In this document: positions 55,280 through 63,102 of the stretch, in pieces | Layout: every line of letters begins with the position of its first letter | Position numbering within the stretch: the stretch's first letter is position 1 | Assembly: GCA_947487765.1 (NCBI GenBank) | Contig: CANKXO010000001.1 | Location: forward strand, 186,001 to 250,000 | Direction of reading: 5' to 3' | Length of the DNA: 64,000 nt | From: an uncultured Pseudomonadales bacterium | GTDB taxonomy: Bacteria; Pseudomonadota; Gammaproteobacteria; Pseudomonadales; Cellvibrionaceae | Translations under genes and position numbers: made by a program | Notes under the pieces: generated by a model | The model's input: only the letters and a program-made list of their open reading frames with translations | Database searches by the model: none | What the model was told of the DNA's origin: nothing

Positions 55280-55470
55280 AGCAATCTCCCTGTCAAAAAC
55301 TCTATTTTAAGTTAGAGTCACAATAGAGTCCATCTGAAATATAAGCAAAGGAACGTCAATATACAATGGTACACTGAATATTCTATTTATCTCATTGATT
55401 AATAAGGAATTAATGTTTCATTAAGGCTCTTTCTTATATATTAGTGTTTATCAATTTATATTGCTTGATT

Positions 55471-55519
55471 ACACTGGCAGTGTTGAGGTCAGCGGTTCGA
55501 TCCCGCTAGGCTCCACCAA
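55471..55519 (+). repeat. attR: 49-bp direct repeat of tRNA-Ala 3' half
   Basis: Identical to 45772-45820. It contains the anticodon loop, T arm and CCA end but no acceptor 5' strand or D arm, so it is not a tRNA gene. Marks the right end of the element. Confidence 0.93.
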
Positions 55520-55545
55520 ATAATCCTTTGATTTAAAGGAAACCT

Positions 55546-55580
55546 AAAAAAGCTTAACAGTTATTGTTAGGCTTTTTTTG
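55546..55580 (+). terminator. Bidirectional terminator, original tRNA-Ala terminator
   Basis: A 10-bp stem, 55550-55559 with 55565-55574, one G-T wobble, loop GTTAT, followed by a T7 tract on the plus strand and preceded by an A run that gives a T tract on the minus strand. It lies 27 bases beyond the CCA end in attR, the place expected for the terminator of the uninterrupted tRNA gene. No comparable hairpin follows the tRNA at 45820. It may also stop the minus-strand transcript of the SIR2 locus. Confidence 0.8.
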
Positions 55581-55790
55581 TTTGTGGGGTAGATGGGTTG
55601 GTTTTCCTATATGGCTTCCGTGGAAATCTTAAAGCCTTATTGGGTAAAGCTAACGGAGAGTGAAGCTTTGTTGGTGGTCTGGGAACGGCCAATAGCAGAC
55701 ATTAAAAGTATAAGTATTTGGGTACTACTTTCTTGCTCTAAAGTGGTAGCTTATCTGCTATCAAAATAACATGTATTTGAAGTGCGTCTT

Positions 55791-58619
55791 TTACACACTT
55801 CTTGTTTCTTCTCTGATTTCTCGCAACCAAAGTGAAGGTCTATCATTGCTATTAGCGAGATATATGCTTTCTACCTCTCTAGCTTTACGTAGCCCATCAG
55901 AGCCTGCATTTAGCAAATTAGCAAATATGTTTTTTACGGCTTCCTCTGGATAATCTGGTGTTGATCCTTCTAACATTTTTATCCAAATTTCGTGAGCCTC
56001 GAAAGGCTGAGCATCACTGATTTTAGCTATGCTTTTTAATAAATCATACGAATTGTGTGACTCATCAGAATATGGTGCAATTTTAAGTAACAGCTGTCGC
56101 CTCTCTTCATCTATCTGATCGACAAATACTGCCCAATGACATAGCTGTGAAGCCATTTTTCTCCCGCCCCTCACAGACAAGTCGATATTTTGTAGAATTT
56201 TGGGCCATAGTTCATAAATCTTGAGTCTTAGATTGTCATCACCTTCCTTTCTCAAAGACCACATAAACCATATTAAATGACTTATTTCTTTATAATCATT
56301 TCTGTTTATTAGAGCCTTGATAAGGCTATTGTCACCTTCAAAAAGCTCAAAATCGTTTATATACGCTGCCGCAATATTCTGTATAGCTTTTTCTTCTACC
56401 TTATCCCTTATATTGTCATCATCAAGTACTTTAAGTAAGCCGCCACTTTCCTTTAGAAATTTATAAATTTCCTGGTATATCGTTCCGGCGTAAGCATAAC
56501 CTTGCATAGCACACAGCCATTTTAAGTAATGGCTTTGATCAAATATTCTGTTTAGGTTTTCAGTTACCCATTCTTTCGACATATATAGGAAATTAGGTAA
56601 ATAGTTAGTAACGAGCGTGGCAAATTCATATTCAGGCTTTTCTGAATCAGCACGACTCAGCTCAGAATCGTAATAATGCTGAAAGTGTGACCATACTTCG
56701 GAGTGATCTTTATTACTACTTTTGTCTGCAACCCGGCACGACCGTAAGGTCAAATTAATTAGAGCCTCAAGACAATGCCCTCGAGGACTGTTAATAGATA
56801 TTGATACAGCATCGCTATCTTCTTTGTATTCGCTGCCTTCCTCTCGAGCCAAAAGGTACGCGAGGATTTTTTCTGCATCTGATAAATATTCTTCACTAAA
56901 TGCATGGCCATCTGATTTTGTACCGGCTTCTATTAGTCGTCCGATATCACTTACTATCCAATATCGATTTGCAACGAATGGTTCTCTCTGCTTTGCATTC
57001 TCTGGATCCCAGAAACGTTCCTGTTCAATTATGTCAGAACAAAAATATAATAATTTTATCCATATTTCATCCCAAGGCAATTTAGCTTTCTCTGTCCATA
57101 GCTCCCTATACGCTTCAATAATTTCGTGAATATACGCCAAGTCAAGATGAATGAGTTTGTTCAAATTCAGATAGTAATTAAGTGGCTCTGTTTTAATTAA
57201 CTCCTTAAAGACCTTTACCAACCCCTCCAACCCTGGCTCATCAAAACCACCTGGGTCTTTGTAATCTACTAATTCCTGAATTAGCTCATCAACCGACAAT
57301 GCCTGCAATTCTTCTAGTGTTTTTGGTGACTTTCGACCTCCCCATCCAACAGATATATAGCTCGAAAAATCGGGATGATCTGGTTCAGTTTTCGCGATCT
57401 CTGTATTTTCTAGATAGAGCTGCGCTTCTCTCTCTCCATAATCTTTTATAGCGGAAAGCCAAATAGCTTTATCGTAGGCGGATGCTCCCTCATGATGCTC
57501 ACCCTTGTCATCGTGCCTTATTATGCTGGCTATTAATTTAAATAGCTTTTCTTTTTGTGCATCCGAAAAATGTGCATAACTCTTATTTATAAAATGCCAC
57601 ACCTCATGTCGATAGTTACTATTAAAATATTCACTATCAAGCAGGGAATCAGTTACATCTGTGAATAAGTGGTAATTTCTGGCAACTACATATATCGCTA
57701 ATCTCTTAATAGTCTGATATTCAGAATCGAGTAGGCTTTTGACGTATAATGACGCTTCTTCTGGACTAACATTAATGTAACTATCAACTGAATCACGATA
57801 GGCTTGAATGAGTACATTTTCAGTATTATTTCGATGCTTATTTTGCTCGTGATCTTCAATAGCTGGTTGCCAAATTGAAGACCACAAGTCATTTTCGAGT
57901 TGTTCTAGTATATTTTTTATGAATACATCAAATATTTGAACAGCTTCTAAGCCTAAATTTTCACCGGCCAAGCCAGCTACTTTTACAGTAATTTTTTGGG
58001 CATGATAATAGTCGAATCTGAGTGAAGCGTCTGGCTTAAATTTATCACCATATTTTCTTTCTATAAATATTACTTTATAAAGGAGTTCGATAATTCTCTT
58101 AGCAATTTGCAAAGCATGGTCTTCGCCTGCTTGCAGAAGACTTGGTAGCCATTTCTCACCAATCACCTGCGCAACTAAACCACTTTCATATTTATCGTCT
58201 AGCCAGTAATCGATGATATCTAAATTTTCGACGGTGATTGAATCATGCGGGATTTGTGAGACTATTTCAGAAAACTGCCACCAAGTTCTGTAATTGCTCA
58301 TCTCATTTTCTTTAGCGTAAGAAGTAGCTCTCACTAGAACATTAAGAAACTTTTCTGCATATTCTAGATTTTCTTTATCAGCGAGTTCTGGGGCTGTTTT
58401 AACAAGATAATCAACTACCGACCAAAAAGGTATATTTACATATCCCTCTTCTTTAGCAGGCATAGGTTTCGGATTTTCTTCAGGGCTAAAATAACCACGT
58501 TCTGCGAGAGGATCGAACCATTTTAATCCCTTCACCTTACGAAAAAATAGCGGGCGCAACTCTTCCTTCTCATCAATGCGATGCAATAAGTCCAGTTCTT
58601 TAGCTGACAGCTCATTCAT
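55791..58619 (-). CDS. Large helical partner of SIR2 protein, putative anti-phage protein
   Basis: A 942-residue soluble, mostly helical protein (from ATG 58619, MNELSAKELDLLHRIDEKEE). Repeated Trp/Leu/Tyr-rich helical units run along its length, suggesting a HEAT/TPR-like solenoid. It resembles the long C-terminal region (DUF4020-type, as far as I recall) that is fused to SIR2 domains elsewhere; here it is a separate gene. Its start overlaps the SIR2 stop by eight bases (ATGAATGA), so the two are translationally coupled and probably form a complex in which this protein senses infection. An ATG at 58646 would add nine residues of poor character. Confidence 0.65.
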   Translation of the reverse strand: MNELSAKELDLLHRIDEKEELRPLFFRKVKGLKWFDPLAERGYFSPEENPKPMPAKEEGYVNIPFWSVVDYLVKTAPELADKENLEYAEKFLNVLVRATSYAKENEMSNYRTWWQFSEIVSQIPHDSITVENLDIIDYWLDDKYESGLVAQVIGEKWLPSLLQAGEDHALQIAKRIIELLYKVIFIERKYGDKFKPDASLRFDYYHAQKITVKVAGLAGENLGLEAVQIFDVFIKNILEQLENDLWSSIWQPAIEDHEQNKHRNNTENVLIQAYRDSVDSYINVSPEEASLYVKSLLDSEYQTIKRLAIYVVARNYHLFTDVTDSLLDSEYFNSNYRHEVWHFINKSYAHFSDAQKEKLFKLIASIIRHDDKGEHHEGASAYDKAIWLSAIKDYGEREAQLYLENTEIAKTEPDHPDFSSYISVGWGGRKSPKTLEELQALSVDELIQELVDYKDPGGFDEPGLEGLVKVFKELIKTEPLNYYLNLNKLIHLDLAYIHEIIEAYRELWTEKAKLPWDEIWIKLLYFCSDIIEQERFWDPENAKQREPFVANRYWIVSDIGRLIEAGTKSDGHAFSEEYLSDAEKILAYLLAREEGSEYKEDSDAVSISINSPRGHCLEALINLTLRSCRVADKSSNKDHSEVWSHFQHYYDSELSRADSEKPEYEFATLVTNYLPNFLYMSKEWVTENLNRIFDQSHYLKWLCAMQGYAYAGTIYQEIYKFLKESGGLLKVLDDDNIRDKVEEKAIQNIAAAYINDFELFEGDNSLIKALINRNDYKEISHLIWFMWSLRKEGDDNLRLKIYELWPKILQNIDLSVRGGRKMASQLCHWAVFVDQIDEERRQLLLKIAPYSDESHNSYDLLKSIAKISDAQPFEAHEIWIKMLEGSTPDYPEEAVKNIFANLLNAGSDGLRKAREVESIYLANSNDRPSLWLREIREETRSV

Positions 58620-59541
58620 TGCCAAGAACCTCATCCATAAAATCATTATCAGCAGCTAAAGGTGGTTTTCTTACTTCAATTTGATTTCTCCAAGTTTTAA
58701 TTATTTCCTCTAAACGTTTGTAGTTATCGTGATCACGAACAAATCCCAAGAGGTGCACACCAAATGAATTCTCATAATAAGTATGCAGGTTTTCATAAAG
58801 TGGTTTTTGACTTAGAAAAAATCCTTGTAATGCAAAACGTCTTCTATTACTAGTTCGTTTTACAGACCCTCTTCTTAATATATGTTCTAATATTTCGGCT
58901 TCTTCCAAACCGTAACCGAGAAACAGAATGGTCTTTTTTTCAAACAATTCGCCAAGAAACTCTTGGACATTTTCATGGTCGTAGTGCTCAAGATAGTGCT
59001 TTGTGGTAACGATCATTGTTTCGGGCTTACTTGTCGCTCCGTGCAGATGAACGACCGTTCCAGGTTCATTTAACAATTTTGCGAAAAACTTTTCTTTCTC
59101 AAACACTCGGTTAACAGATGCAGCCGTAGTAGATCCATCTTTCGTATCTACAAAGCGTGGAGCCAATAGTTCGTCATAGTTTGTTGTTACACAAGAACAG
59201 CCTATGTCATTTACCGCTTTATAGATACCATCGCCTTCACTTTTACTAGCAAGGTGCTTCGTAAGATCTAAATTATATCTATTATCTTCGGCAATTGAGT
59301 ACGCAATAGATAATTGCTTCTTCGGGTCTAGTCCGTATAGTTGTTCAAGCTCTGAATAGTTCAAATACCCATTCTGTCTTAAATCATCAAGGGCTCGCGC
59401 AGCGAGTCCAGACCATGATGGCAAACCAAGCAGCATTGAAGCTCCAGCGCCAACGAAAAAGACGAGATCACCATTCAGTCCCGCCTGAACGATTTCATCC
59501 GGTGGGTCAAATATTTCACGTAGATCAGGTGCTCTTGCCAT
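58612..59541 (-). CDS. SIR2-like NADase, putative defence effector
   Basis: A 309-residue SIR2_2-type domain. The NAD-binding loop is GDLVFFVGAGASMLLGLPSW (Gly31-Ser35), the conserved CVTTNYDELL holds Asn121 and Asp123, the catalytic His is in VVHLHGATSK, and the C-terminal ILFLGYGLEEAEILEHIL closes the Rossmann fold. No zinc-binding Cys quartet, so this is not a deacetylase-type sirtuin but the type that depletes NAD+ in Thoeris, Dsr and SIR2-HerA defence. It is the first gene of a two-gene operon with the 942-residue protein. It lies just outside the right att site. Confidence 0.82.
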   Translation of the reverse strand: MARAPDLREIFDPPDEIVQAGLNGDLVFFVGAGASMLLGLPSWSGLAARALDDLRQNGYLNYSELEQLYGLDPKKQLSIAYSIAEDNRYNLDLTKHLASKSEGDGIYKAVNDIGCSCVTTNYDELLAPRFVDTKDGSTTAASVNRVFEKEKFFAKLLNEPGTVVHLHGATSKPETMIVTTKHYLEHYDHENVQEFLGELFEKKTILFLGYGLEEAEILEHILRRGSVKRTSNRRRFALQGFFLSQKPLYENLHTYYENSFGVHLLGFVRDHDNYKRLEEIIKTWRNQIEVRKPPLAADNDFMDEVLGNE

Positions 59542-59928
59542 ATATCGCCTATATTTGAATCATGCTTGAATGTCCGCTTTGGATCGTAAGCTGACATTAC
59601 TTAATATTCTAAATTTAATTTATGGAGAATAATCTTATGAGGAAGGGATAATATTTCTTTAAACATCAACGACTCCAATTTTTATTTTTACCAAGAGTAA
59701 GTGATTCGATAAGTATTTCAAAGCCATGAAAAGCTTTACATACAATAATGGCGTGAATTTCAACGGAAAGTCGGCTAAATACTGCAATCAGGTGTGGTTT
59801 TTGATAGGTGTGAGCTAGGTCACATATGCTGGCTTGCATCTAGGGTGTGTTTTTCTTACCCTTCGTGCACTACTTGATAGGTACATCAAGAGTAGGACGT
59901 TAATAATATAAATAGTAAGGGAAGCTTC
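59542..59928. other. 387-base divergent region between SIR2 and LysM loci
   Basis: Non-coding, AT-rich, between divergent genes, so it should hold both promoters. An 18-base dyad CTTGAT-N6-ATCAAG lies at 59873-59890, about 40 bases before the LysM gene start, and could be an operator. AAGGGAAG before ATG 59929 is the ribosome site. Nothing else stands out. Confidence 0.45.
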
Positions 59929-60996
59929 ATGGATGCCACCGACACTCTGATACAACAACTCGAACGCCCACTTAACAACAGATCAACAACGCCTGTTGTC
60001 TATAAAATTAAACCGGGTGACTCTTTAAGCCGAATTATTACGCGATACTACGGTATTAACTATACTGACCCACGCTATAAAACGGCATTGGCATCGGTAT
60101 TGTATTTTAATGATTCTATTAAAGACCCTAACGAGATCTTCGCAGGCCAGTTATTGCGTTTACTGCCTTTGTACGAAGATAATGCCACCGCTTTTTGCCC
60201 AGTGCCTGATGACTTTTATCAAGAGAAGCCTGCTATTGTAGCAACGCGCCATCGTTTAGAACCTATGGGTAATTACCAAGAGCGTTTTAAACACCATATT
60301 CCATCTTCACCGCAAGAGCAGGAAGCCTTCTGGGCGTTAGCATGGCTACACGAAAATTATGGTATTTTGAGCACCACGAGTGGAGCTGGTTTTACGGCTT
60401 GGGGTGGTTTGGTTTCTCAATCGAATAACGCTTTTATTGCTGAAGTGAAAGTATTGTATGGTCAGTATCAGAGTGGTGGGTTGTCTAAAAACCAATATGA
60501 TTACCGCCGGCAACTGGCGCTTAAAAAATACGCACAGAAAATCGGCCCATTCGAAAAGTTATTATTAAAAGGTAAAACTGCGCGCGAAGCAGCCCGTATT
60601 AATCGTTCTAAAGCGATTCCTGCTACTGCAAATATCGACCACCATTTAGGGCGCTTAGGTCGTATGGCACAATATGCCAAACATGGGGGTACCATTTTAA
60701 CAGCAGCGGGTGTTGGTGTGGGGTGCTACAACATTGCGCAGGCGCAATCAAAGCAGGAAAAGAATGAGATCTTTGTTGAAACTGTTGGTAGCACGATTGC
60801 AAGTGTTGGCACTACTGTGGCATTAGGTGTGTATTTTATTGCCACGCCAACCGGTTGGATAACTGCTTTGGCATTGGGGGTTGGTGCTGCTGCTGTTTCC
60901 ATGGGAGCAGGTAAAGGGTTAAAAGGTATGTATACTCAATTTGGGCAAGAAGTGGATATTGTTTCAGGTTTAGGAGTTGATAAGCTGTGCCGATAG
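59929..60996 (+). CDS. LysM protein with hydrophobic pore-former-like C terminus, putative effector
   Basis: A 355-residue protein without signal peptide. Residues ~22-85 are a LysM domain (VYKIKPGDSLSRIITRYYGI, then ILFNDSIKD-like and FAGQLLRLLPL segments). Residues ~120-235 are helical and charged. Residues ~240-340 hold long Gly/Ala-rich hydrophobic helices (GGTILTAAGVGVGCYNIAQA; VGSTIASVGTTVALGVYFIA; WITALALGVGAAAVSMGAG), reminiscent of colicin-type pore formers and membrane-depolarising type VI effectors. Its last 10 bases overlap the first of five tandem small membrane-protein genes, the usual toxin-immunity coupling. Toxin function is inferred; a cell-envelope housekeeping protein is the alternative. 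Confidence 0.6.
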   Translation: MDATDTLIQQLERPLNNRSTTPVVYKIKPGDSLSRIITRYYGINYTDPRYKTALASVLYFNDSIKDPNEIFAGQLLRLLPLYEDNATAFCPVPDDFYQEKPAIVATRHRLEPMGNYQERFKHHIPSSPQEQEAFWALAWLHENYGILSTTSGAGFTAWGGLVSQSNNAFIAEVKVLYGQYQSGGLSKNQYDYRRQLALKKYAQKIGPFEKLLLKGKTAREAARINRSKAIPATANIDHHLGRLGRMAQYAKHGGTILTAAGVGVGCYNIAQAQSKQEKNEIFVETVGSTIASVGTTVALGVYFIATPTGWITALALGVGAAAVSMGAGKGLKGMYTQFGQEVDIVSGLGVDKLCR

Positions 60997-61388
60997 ACCA
61001 GCCACTATCTTATATTTTATTTTTAATTCTTATGGGTATTGCTATTGCTGGTGTCATTTGGATGCCAATAACATGGTTATTGCTAAGTATTTTTACCCCT
61101 AAAACCTTATTGGATAAATACTTTAAAGAGCCGCATTTTACTGTGATAGAAACTATTTTTATGGCGCAATTTCCCGGCTTTTTGATGCGTACAGCTATGT
61201 TTGGTTGGGCGTTGTTTTTCCCTGCATTAACCCAAAAAAGAAAAATTAAAGACCCCATAAAATATATGCCTCGCTGGTACGCGATTGCCTTAAAAGTATT
61301 TATTGTCGGTGTAGCGCTTACGATGTTTCTTTTTTTCTCGTTGATGGGAATTTTATTTTTGATGATCCCACCAGAAGCTTCCTTTTAG
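60987..61388 (+). CDS. Tandem membrane protein copy 1, putative immunity protein
   Basis: A 133-residue membrane protein starting with GTG inside the end of the LysM gene (10-base overlap). Three or four hydrophobic segments: LFLILMGIAIAGVIWMPITW, FLMRTAMFGWALFFPAL and IALKVFIVGVALTMFLFFSL. The core WMPITW, FTPKTLL, YFKEPHFTV, ETIFMAQFPGF and KRKIKD is shared by all five copies. A multi-pass inner-membrane protein is the expected form of immunity to a pore-forming toxin. This is the copy coupled to the intact effector, so it is the likely cognate partner. N terminus is of the MPIDQ type (shared with copy 3). Confidence 0.7.
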   Translation: MPIDQPLSYILFLILMGIAIAGVIWMPITWLLLSIFTPKTLLDKYFKEPHFTVIETIFMAQFPGFLMRTAMFGWALFFPALTQKRKIKDPIKYMPRWYAIALKVFIVGVALTMFLFFSLMGILFLMIPPEASF

Positions 61389-61421
61389 TCAATGGGTCTC
61401 TCTAATATTATTTCCTCTATT

Positions 61422-61487
61422 AACATAAACATAAACATAAACATAAACATAAACATAAACATAAACATAAACATAAACATAAACATA
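61422..61487 (+). repeat. Hexanucleotide tandem repeat (AACATA)x11
   Basis: Eleven perfect copies of AACATA, 66 bases, in the gap between membrane-protein copies 1 and 2. In the + frame they spell alternating Ile-Asn. Each unit is six bases, so copy-number slippage would change length without shifting frame. Confidence 0.95.
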
Positions 61488-61517
61488 AATATTAATATTA
61501 ATATTTATGTTTATGTT
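61476..61517. repeat. Perfect 42-base palindrome
   Basis: The last two AACATA units, an AATATT-rich centre and two TATGTT units form an exact 42-base inverted repeat with no loop. As DNA it could extrude a cruciform; as RNA it would fold into a long AU hairpin between genes. It overlaps the hexamer repeat. Confidence 0.93.
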
Positions 61518-61586
61518 TGTGAGGCAATATTTTATCAGCAGCATGATTTAGTTAAGTTGACAGGTGCTGATCAAATATGCAAATAA
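61514..61586 (+). pseudogene. Decayed toxin tail before membrane protein copy 2
   Basis: The frame ending at TAA 61584-61586 reads FYQQHDLVKLTGADQICK at its end. It continues open to 61392 only through the low-complexity repeat. The terminal DLVKL-x2-A-x-QICK is matched by the frame that runs into copy 5. It overlaps the start of copy 2 in the same way as the intact LysM gene overlaps copy 1, so I interpret it as the 3' remnant of a lost toxin variant. The upstream limit is arbitrary. Confidence 0.45.
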
Positions 61587-61969
61587 CTGGCGAACAATTA
61601 GCCACTGTATTTTTCATAGTTATGTTTGCAGGTGTATTATGGATGCCAATAACATGGTTGTTATTGAGTATTTTTACCCCTAAAACTCTATTGGATAAAT
61701 ACTTTAAAGAGCCGCATTTTACTGTGGTAGAGACCATTTTTATGGCGCAATTTCCCGGCTTTTTAATACGGACAGGTATTTTTGCATGGTTGGCGTTATT
61801 ACCTTCTTTAGATAAGAAAAGAAAAATAAAGGATGTGGCAAAGTATGTGCCCCATTGGTACGCTATTGCCTTAAAAATCTTTATTGTGGGTGTGGCTATT
61901 ACTATGCTTCTTTTTTTCTCGCTGATGGGAATTTTATTTTTAATGGATGCTCCAGAAGCACCTTTGTAA
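61577..61969 (+). CDS. Tandem membrane protein copy 2, putative immunity protein
   Basis: A 130-residue multi-pass membrane protein, paralogue of copy 1. N terminus MQITGEQLATVFFIVMFAGV, same as copy 5. It is the most divergent copy in the centre: FLIRTGIFAWLALLPSLDKK replaces the FLMRTAMFGWALFFPSLTKK of the others, and KDVAKYVPHWY replaces KDPIKYMPRWY. The starts of the gene and the preceding remnant frame overlap by 10 bases. No cognate toxin is intact next to it, so it would be an orphan immunity gene. Confidence 0.68.
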   Translation: MQITGEQLATVFFIVMFAGVLWMPITWLLLSIFTPKTLLDKYFKEPHFTVVETIFMAQFPGFLIRTGIFAWLALLPSLDKKRKIKDVAKYVPHWYAIALKIFIVGVAITMLLFFSLMGILFLMDAPEAPL

Positions 61970-61970
61970 T

Positions 61971-62093
61971 GTGGTGAAATACCTTACAAATATTTCTGCC
62001 AAAGCTAATGATTTTTTCTATTTTGGTAGCAAGATACAGCTTGAGCAGATAATCAAGTTTTTCAGGGATAGGGTTGACAAGTTGTGCCAATAG
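61971..62093 (+). pseudogene. Decayed toxin tail before membrane protein copy 3
   Basis: A 40-codon open frame (GTG GTG AAA start, TAG at 62091-62093). It ends DRVDKLCQ-stop, whereas the intact LysM gene ends GLGVDKLCR-stop, and it overlaps copy 3 by the same 10 bases. The DNA before the end also matches (TTTCAGG...GTTGA-AAG-TGTGCC). This is direct sign that copy 3 was once coupled to a LysM-toxin-like 3' end. Confidence 0.6.
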
Positions 62094-62485
62094 ATCAGTC
62101 AGTGTTTGATTCTTTATTTTTTATTTTAATGGTTATTACGATCACAGGTGTTTTATGGATGCCAATAACATGGTTGTTCTTAAGTATCTTTACACCTAAA
62201 GCCTTATTGGATAAATATTTTAAAGAGCCTCACTTTACCGTAGTAGAAACTATTTTTATGGCGCAATTTCCTGGCTTTCTGATGCGTACAGCCATGTTTG
62301 GCTGGGCTTTGTTTTTTCCTTCGTTAACCAAAAAAAGAAAAATTAAAGACCCCATAAAGTATATGCCTCGCTGGTATGCTGTTGCCTTAAAAATATTTAT
62401 TATCGGGGTATCAGTGACAATGTTTATCTTTTTTTCCTTAATGGGCTTTTTATTACTAACGGAGCCAACAGAAACACTTTTGTAA
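62084..62485 (+). CDS. Tandem membrane protein copy 3, putative immunity protein
   Basis: A 133-residue paralogue starting with GTG at the same relative place as copy 1 (N terminus MPIDQSVFDSLFFILMVI). The core is almost identical to copies 4 and 5 (PKALLDKYFKEPHFTV; MRTAMFGWALFFPSLTKK). The C terminus differs: FLLLTEPTETLL. Likely an orphan immunity gene by its place in the array. Confidence 0.68.
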   Translation: MPIDQSVFDSLFFILMVITITGVLWMPITWLFLSIFTPKALLDKYFKEPHFTVVETIFMAQFPGFLMRTAMFGWALFFPSLTKKRKIKDPIKYMPRWYAVALKIFIIGVSVTMFIFFSLMGFLLLTEPTETLL

Positions 62486-62486
62486 T

Positions 62487-62546
62487 GTGATGAAATGCTT
62501 TACAAATATTTCTGCCAGAGTTAATAATTATCTCTATTTCGGTTGA
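62487..62546 (+). pseudogene. Short toxin-tail fragment after copy 3
   Basis: A 19-codon frame, GTG ATG start to TGA, reading MKCFTNISARVNNYLYFG. It is parallel to the beginning of the frame after copy 2 (KYLTNISAKANDFFYFG), with matching flanking DNA, but stops early at 62544. A second short frame then runs into copy 4 and ends NDKL-stop, overlapping its ATG by four bases. Interpreted as a further decayed copy. Confidence 0.45.
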
Positions 62547-62591
62547 GGATATAACCTAATAAGAGAAGTCAAGGTTAAGGAATGATAAATT

Positions 62592-62984
62592 ATGAAAATA
62601 ACAGGGCATGAACTTTTTCTATTTTGGTTCTGGGTTATGTTTGCAGGGGTTTTATGGATGCCGATAACATGGTTGTTATTGAGCATTTTTACGCCTAAAG
62701 CATTATTGGATAAGTACTTTAAAGAGCCGCATTTTACTGTGGTAGAAACCATTTTTATGGCGCAATTTCCCGGCTTTTTGATGAGAACGGCAATGTTTGG
62801 TTGGGCGTTGTTTTTCCCTTCATTAACCAAAAAAAGAAAAATTAAAGACCCCATAAAGTATATGCCTCGCTGGTATGCTATAGCTTTAAAAACCTTTATT
62901 GTGGGTGTGGCAATTACTATGTTTATCTTTTTTTCTATAATGGGATTTGTATTGTTAATGGATCCGCCAGAAGGTCCTCTGTAA
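62592..62984 (+). CDS. Tandem membrane protein copy 4, putative immunity protein
   Basis: A 130-residue paralogue with N terminus MKITGHELFLFWFWVMFAGV. The core is the common form (PKALLDKYFKEPHFTV; MRTAMFGWALFFPSLTKK; IKYMPRWYAIALK). The C terminus ends FVLLMDPPEGPL. The start overlaps a short upstream frame ending NDKL by four bases. The sequence after its stop (AGTCAATGG) matches that after copy 1. Confidence 0.68.
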   Translation: MKITGHELFLFWFWVMFAGVLWMPITWLLLSIFTPKALLDKYFKEPHFTVVETIFMAQFPGFLMRTAMFGWALFFPSLTKKRKIKDPIKYMPRWYAIALKTFIVGVAITMFIFFSIMGFVLLMDPPEGPL

Positions 62985-63051
62985 GTCAATGGACCTTTTT
63001 AGTACAGTTTATTCTTTAGAAAAAACCTACGGTTTTGTTTAAAAAAGCTCT

Positions 63052-63102
63052 ATGGATTTTGACTTGGTTAAATTGATTAGTGCGTACCAAATATGCAAAT
63101 AA
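63052..63102 (+). pseudogene. Decayed toxin tail before membrane protein copy 5
   Basis: A 16-codon frame reading MDFDLVKLISAYQICK-stop, which overlaps the start of copy 5 by ten bases. Its end matches the frame before copy 2 (DLVKLTGADQICK). An in-frame stop at 63040 limits it upstream. Interpreted as a toxin 3' remnant. Confidence 0.45.

Larger units (their letters stand above)
45772..55519. mobile_element. 9.75-kb integrative element in tRNA-Ala
   Basis: Bounded by identical 49-bp repeats, one in the intact tRNA-Ala and one beside a minus-strand tyrosine integrase. Contents: NTase-HEPN protein, two putative immunity genes, a toxin-like gene, an XRE regulator, an HUH replication initiator, an AlpA-like factor, an unknown cargo gene and the integrase. 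No capsid, tail, conjugation or partition genes, so it resembles a phage satellite or small integrative plasmid that must be mobilised by a helper. Confidence 0.9.

Noticed and set aside
55471-55519. Second tRNA-Ala
   Set aside because: Only the anticodon-to-CCA part is present; no D arm or acceptor 5' strand. It is the right attachment site.
61421-61490. CRISPR-like array
   Set aside because: The repeat is a contiguous hexamer without spacers; no cas genes anywhere in the window.
61392-61586. Open frame of 64 codons with an Ile-Asn repeat
   Set aside because: Most of it is the translated hexamer repeat and palindrome; only its last ~18 codons look related to anything (the fossil tail). Not annotated as a gene.
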